Below, one piece after another: positions 61,486 to 64,000 of a DNA stretch of 64,000 nt (its first letter is position 1; each line of letters opens with the position of its first letter). This DNA is from Streptomyces exfoliatus (GTDB lineage Bacteria > Actinomycetota > Actinomycetes > Streptomycetales > Streptomycetaceae), in contig NZ_JNZP01000016.1 of the NCBI RefSeq assembly GCF_000725545.1, forward strand, positions 62,001 to 126,000, written 5' to 3'. Made by a program: the position numbers and the translations under genes. The notes beneath the pieces were generated by a model. That model was not told where the DNA came from. It did no database searches and saw nothing but the letters and a program-made list of their open reading frames with translations.

Positions 61486-62505
61486 ATGGCTGACGTGTTG
61501 GATACTCGGCAGTTCCGGCCCTCTACGGAGGCGGCTCTGATGTCGCTGGCCGTGACGGTTTGCTACTACGCGGCCGCACGACTCGGCCTGATGGGCCGCC
61601 TCGTCGTCGACGGCGTGGTGGTCACCCCCATCTGGCCGCCCACCGGCGTCGCCGTCGCCGCCCTGCTGCTGTTCGGCGCGCGGGTCTGGCCTGGGATCGC
61701 CCTCGGCTCCTTCCTCGTCATCGCTTCCCTCACCGCTCCGGGGCCCACCACAGTGGTCACCGTGGTGAGCAACACCGTCGCGCCGCTCTGCGCCTTCCTG
61801 CTGCTGAGACGGGCCGGCTTCCGGCTCGACATGGCGCGGCTGCGGGACGGACTCTCCCTGGTCTTCCTCGGCGGGTTCGGCGCCATGCTGATCAGCGCGA
61901 CCTTGGGGGTCGGACTACAGGTGGCGAAGGGCTCCCTGGACAAGAGCGAGTTCTGGCCCATCTGGCTGGCCTGGTGGGTGGGCGACACGATGGGGGTGCT
62001 CCTCGTCGCCCCGCTCCTGCTCGTCCTCGCGGGGCCGGCCGGACGGTTCCGGGTACGGCGCTGGAAGGAGGCGGCCTTTCTGGGGCTGACGACCCTGGTC
62101 CTCATGCCCATGGCCGTGCTCAGCCCGATGAGCATGCTCTTCCTCGTCTTCCCCCTGCTGATCTGGGCAGCGCTCCGCTTCCAGCTCGCCGGAAGCATGC
62201 TGTGCGCGCTCTTCGCCTCCGTGCTCACCACCTTCGAGGCGACCGCCGGGCGGGGCGCGTTCCTCCACCTGACGGACGTCGAGATCATGGCAAAGCTCCA
62301 GGCGTTCAACGGTTCCGCCGCCCTGACCGCCCTGCTTCTCGCCTCCGTCATCACCGAGCAGCGTGCGACCCGCCGGTCGGTGCGCCGCGCCTGCGAGGAA
62401 CTGGCGGAGGTCCTGGAGCACCTCGCGGCGGGCGAGCCCTCACCAGGTCCACCCGGCACCGCCGAGAGCCGGGCAGCCCCACCCGGCGGGCACCGGGACC
62501 CGTGA
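61486..62505 (+). CDS. MASE1-domain membrane sensor without output domain
   Basis: Protein of 339 residues from ATG 61486. About eight helices form a MASE1 domain: TPIWPPTGVAVAALLLFGAR, WPGIALGSFLVIASL, FLGGFGAMLISATLGVGLQV, IWLAWWVGDTMGVLLVAPLLLVL. The C-terminus is a short, Arg/Pro-rich tail with no kinase, GGDEF or phosphatase domain, unlike most MASE1 proteins. It is 117 bases behind the PP2C gene, which may be its separated output. Confidence 0.85.
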   Translation: MADVLDTRQFRPSTEAALMSLAVTVCYYAAARLGLMGRLVVDGVVVTPIWPPTGVAVAALLLFGARVWPGIALGSFLVIASLTAPGPTTVVTVVSNTVAPLCAFLLLRRAGFRLDMARLRDGLSLVFLGGFGAMLISATLGVGLQVAKGSLDKSEFWPIWLAWWVGDTMGVLLVAPLLLVLAGPAGRFRVRRWKEAAFLGLTTLVLMPMAVLSPMSMLFLVFPLLIWAALRFQLAGSMLCALFASVLTTFEATAGRGAFLHLTDVEIMAKLQAFNGSAALTALLLASVITEQRATRRSVRRACEELAEVLEHLAAGEPSPGPPGTAESRAAPPGGHRDP

Positions 62506-63014
62506 CACCTGCGCCGGAGCCGACGCGGGAATCAGGAGCCGTACAACGCCTGGAAGGCATGGGAACTGTCCGACCAGGTCGCAGGGCATCGGCCCACAGC
62601 GTGCGGCCCCGGCGACTCGTATGCCTCCTCCACGGTCCCGGCCAGGCCGACGAGCATGCGGTCGGACTCGCGCCGGACGCGGTAGCCGCCGGCGACCCGG
62701 GGGAAGGTCGGCACGTCGTGTGTCCATGCCGACGCCACCCTCCGGCTCTGCGGCCTGGCTCCGGAAAGCCACTACGGATTCTGGAAGGCGACAACCTCGC
62801 GGTCCGCGCGGTCTGCCCCGTACCGTCCGGCGACACCGACCTGACCGGCTCCTGCCACAGTGGCCGGCGCATCACCACTCGTTCCGGGCGATCGAGCGTC
62901 GCGGTGTCCCGGCCGGCACCGCAGTCACACGGTGGATCGCAACAGTGCCGACCGGCTGGGGCGGACGCCATGCCTCTGCCCCAGCCGTTGCGCAGGAAGC
63001 GGCTCCTCCTGGTG
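62506..63014. other. 509-base gap without a supportable gene
   Basis: The best frame, minus strand 62532-62738, encodes HDVPTFPRVAGGYRVRRESD and MLVGLAGTVEEAYES; it could be a fragment of a small lost gene but has no start signal or known motif. The rest shows no coding pattern that I trust. The region fits the eroded character of 58-63 kb. Confidence 0.5.
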
Positions 63015-63977
63015 CTACAGCGTTGGCGCCGGCGCGGGCTGCGTCGGCTCCGTCTGTTCCGGCGCGGACCGCGAGGGGAGCTTCGAATAGCGGAACGGCG
63101 CTATCAGCAGGCCCAGGTACGAGTCCGGCATCTTCACGTTGTCGGCGAGGCCGATCTCCTCCGGGGGCCTGCGGTCGCTCGGCTTGTAGAAGGTACCGAA
63201 GAGCAGGTCCCACACGACGACCTTGCCGCCGAAGTTGCTGTTCGCCTCCGAGAGGTTCCTCGAGTGGTGCCAGCGGTGGGTCTCGGGGCCGGGGACGAGG
63301 TAGTTCAGCGGGCCCAGGCGGACGTCCATGTTCGAGTGCATGGTGACGCCGTGGCAGTTGTAGAACGTCAGGAGGATGATCAAGCCGGAGAGGCTGTCCA
63401 GCGTCCAGCCGGTGAGCGTGAGGGGGAAGACGATCGCGATGTCGTCGAGGAAGAAGTCGACGGGGTGGAAGCGGGCCGAATTCAGCCAGTACAGGCGCTC
63501 CGAACTGTGGTGTACGGCGTGGAACCGCCAGGCGGCCTTCGACCCGTGCACCCAGCGGTGCATCCAGTAGTAGAAGAACTCACCGACGAACAGTGCGAGC
63601 ACCGCCTGGGCCGCCGGGTGCCAGCCCGTCGGCCACAGGCTGTGGTCCAGCTCCTGGGAAAGGTAGACGGCGGCCGCGAACAGTCCGGACAGGAAGAGCG
63701 GTTCGATCAGCCGGGACACCACGAGGAGGGCGACGAGGCTGGAGGTCGCATCGGTCACCACGTCCTTCCGGGACCGGTTCCAGCTTTCGTAGAACGGCTG
63801 CACCCGTTCGAGGACGGCCACATAGACCGAGGCGAAGACGGTGACCATCGGAACGATGAGCAACTGCGGGAACGACGTGTCGACCAGGCATATGGCCGCT
63901 CCGAGCGTCACCACCATCAGGAAGGGATAACTCAGGTATCTGATGGTGAATCTCACGGCCCTGCGTGAACGCCCCAT
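63015..63977 (-). CDS. Fatty acid hydroxylase/sterol desaturase-family membrane protein
   Basis: Protein of 320 residues with AAAGGTG before the ATG. It has four or more helices and the three di-iron His boxes: HRWVHGSKAAWRFHAVHHSS and ETHRWHHSRN, together with MHSNMDVRLGPLNYL. Non-haem iron enzymes of this family hydroxylate or desaturate lipids and carotenoids. The Pro/Thr/Glu-rich end is dispensable. It appears alone in the eroded region. Confidence 0.9.
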   Translation of the reverse strand: MGRSRRAVRFTIRYLSYPFLMVVTLGAAICLVDTSFPQLLIVPMVTVFASVYVAVLERVQPFYESWNRSRKDVVTDATSSLVALLVVSRLIEPLFLSGLFAAAVYLSQELDHSLWPTGWHPAAQAVLALFVGEFFYYWMHRWVHGSKAAWRFHAVHHSSERLYWLNSARFHPVDFFLDDIAIVFPLTLTGWTLDSLSGLIILLTFYNCHGVTMHSNMDVRLGPLNYLVPGPETHRWHHSRNLSEANSNFGGKVVVWDLLFGTFYKPSDRRPPEEIGLADNVKMPDSYLGLLIAPFRYSKLPSRSAPEQTEPTQPAPAPTL

Positions 63978-64000
63978 CTCGTCACCTTTCTCTGGTCTCA

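Noticed and set aside
62532..62738. Minus-strand frame of 68 codons
   Set aside because: It has an uncertain start, no motif and lies in an eroded gap; mentioned only as a possible fragment.

Overview
This window comes from a high-GC actinobacterium, almost certainly a Streptomyces. The signs are strong third-position G/C, many GTG starts, frequent 4-bp ATGA/GTGA stop-start overlaps, several leaderless-looking starts, and Streptomyces-typical families: SAM methyltransferase of the DUF574 type, DUF6777 lipoprotein, DUF4239 protein, SpoIIE-type phosphatases and an Rpf-LysM-M23 cell-wall enzyme. From memory, the order sdhCAB / lysR / PAS-GGDEF-EAL / secreted proteins / Rpf-M23 resembles the S. 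coelicolor SCO092x-SCO097x region. I saw no rRNA, tRNA, CRISPR array or insertion sequence.

Layout. 0-8 kb: a lipid-acyltransferase pair, a solitary sugar-binding lipoprotein with a DasR-like operator inside its promoter, dodecin, a HAD phosphatase, a frameshifted AraC regulator divergent from an NmrA-type reductase, and a UvrA-like ATPase. 8-12.4 kb: sdhCAB divergent from a LysR regulator with a palindromic site between them. 12.4-18 kb: a large TerD-like protein, then a c-di-GMP enzyme (RmdA-like) coupled to a methyltransferase. 18-26 kb: cell-surface genes (proline-rich protein, DUF4239 protein, two related anchored proteins, a class F sortase, lipase, polysaccharide deacetylase, CapA). 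26-33 kb: an ECF sigma factor with a thioesterase, an unidentified gene, a LytS/LytTR pair flanking a sodium:solute symporter and its small partner, and an Fpg/Nei glycosylase.

33.4-40.3 kb is an arsenic-type detoxification island: MFS transporter, Cys-tailed flavoprotein, two ArsR repressors, ArsO, aquaporin, ArsC and ArsT. No ArsB or Acr3 pump is present, so the aquaporin and the MFS protein are the exit candidates. 40.3-50.6 kb: a broken gene remnant, a secreted peptidase, a WS/DGAT acyltransferase, a PAS-GAF-PP2C-HATPase regulator, the DUF6777 lipoprotein, and a YndJ/DUF1990/lipase-maturation-factor operon whose promoter is bracketed by twin palindromes. 50.6-57.8 kb: a 56-residue conserved-looking peptide, an atypical SDR, an FhuF-like [2Fe-2S] protein, a DMT transporter overlapping rpfD tail to tail, and a panD-GNAT-racemase operon.

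58-64 kb looks eroded: one multiply frameshifted gene, an SDR remnant and empty stretches surround a Nudix hydrolase, a PP2C phosphatase with a MASE1 membrane protein, and a fatty-acid hydroxylase. Several frame breaks lie at short G or C runs, so base-calling error must be excluded before they are accepted as pseudogenes. The most novel-looking points are a shared GGxGGS tail on the two proteins beside the class F sortase, the bracketed yndJ promoter, the two-step mini-ORF relay between the symporter and its kinase, the pump-less ars cluster and the small peptide gene.
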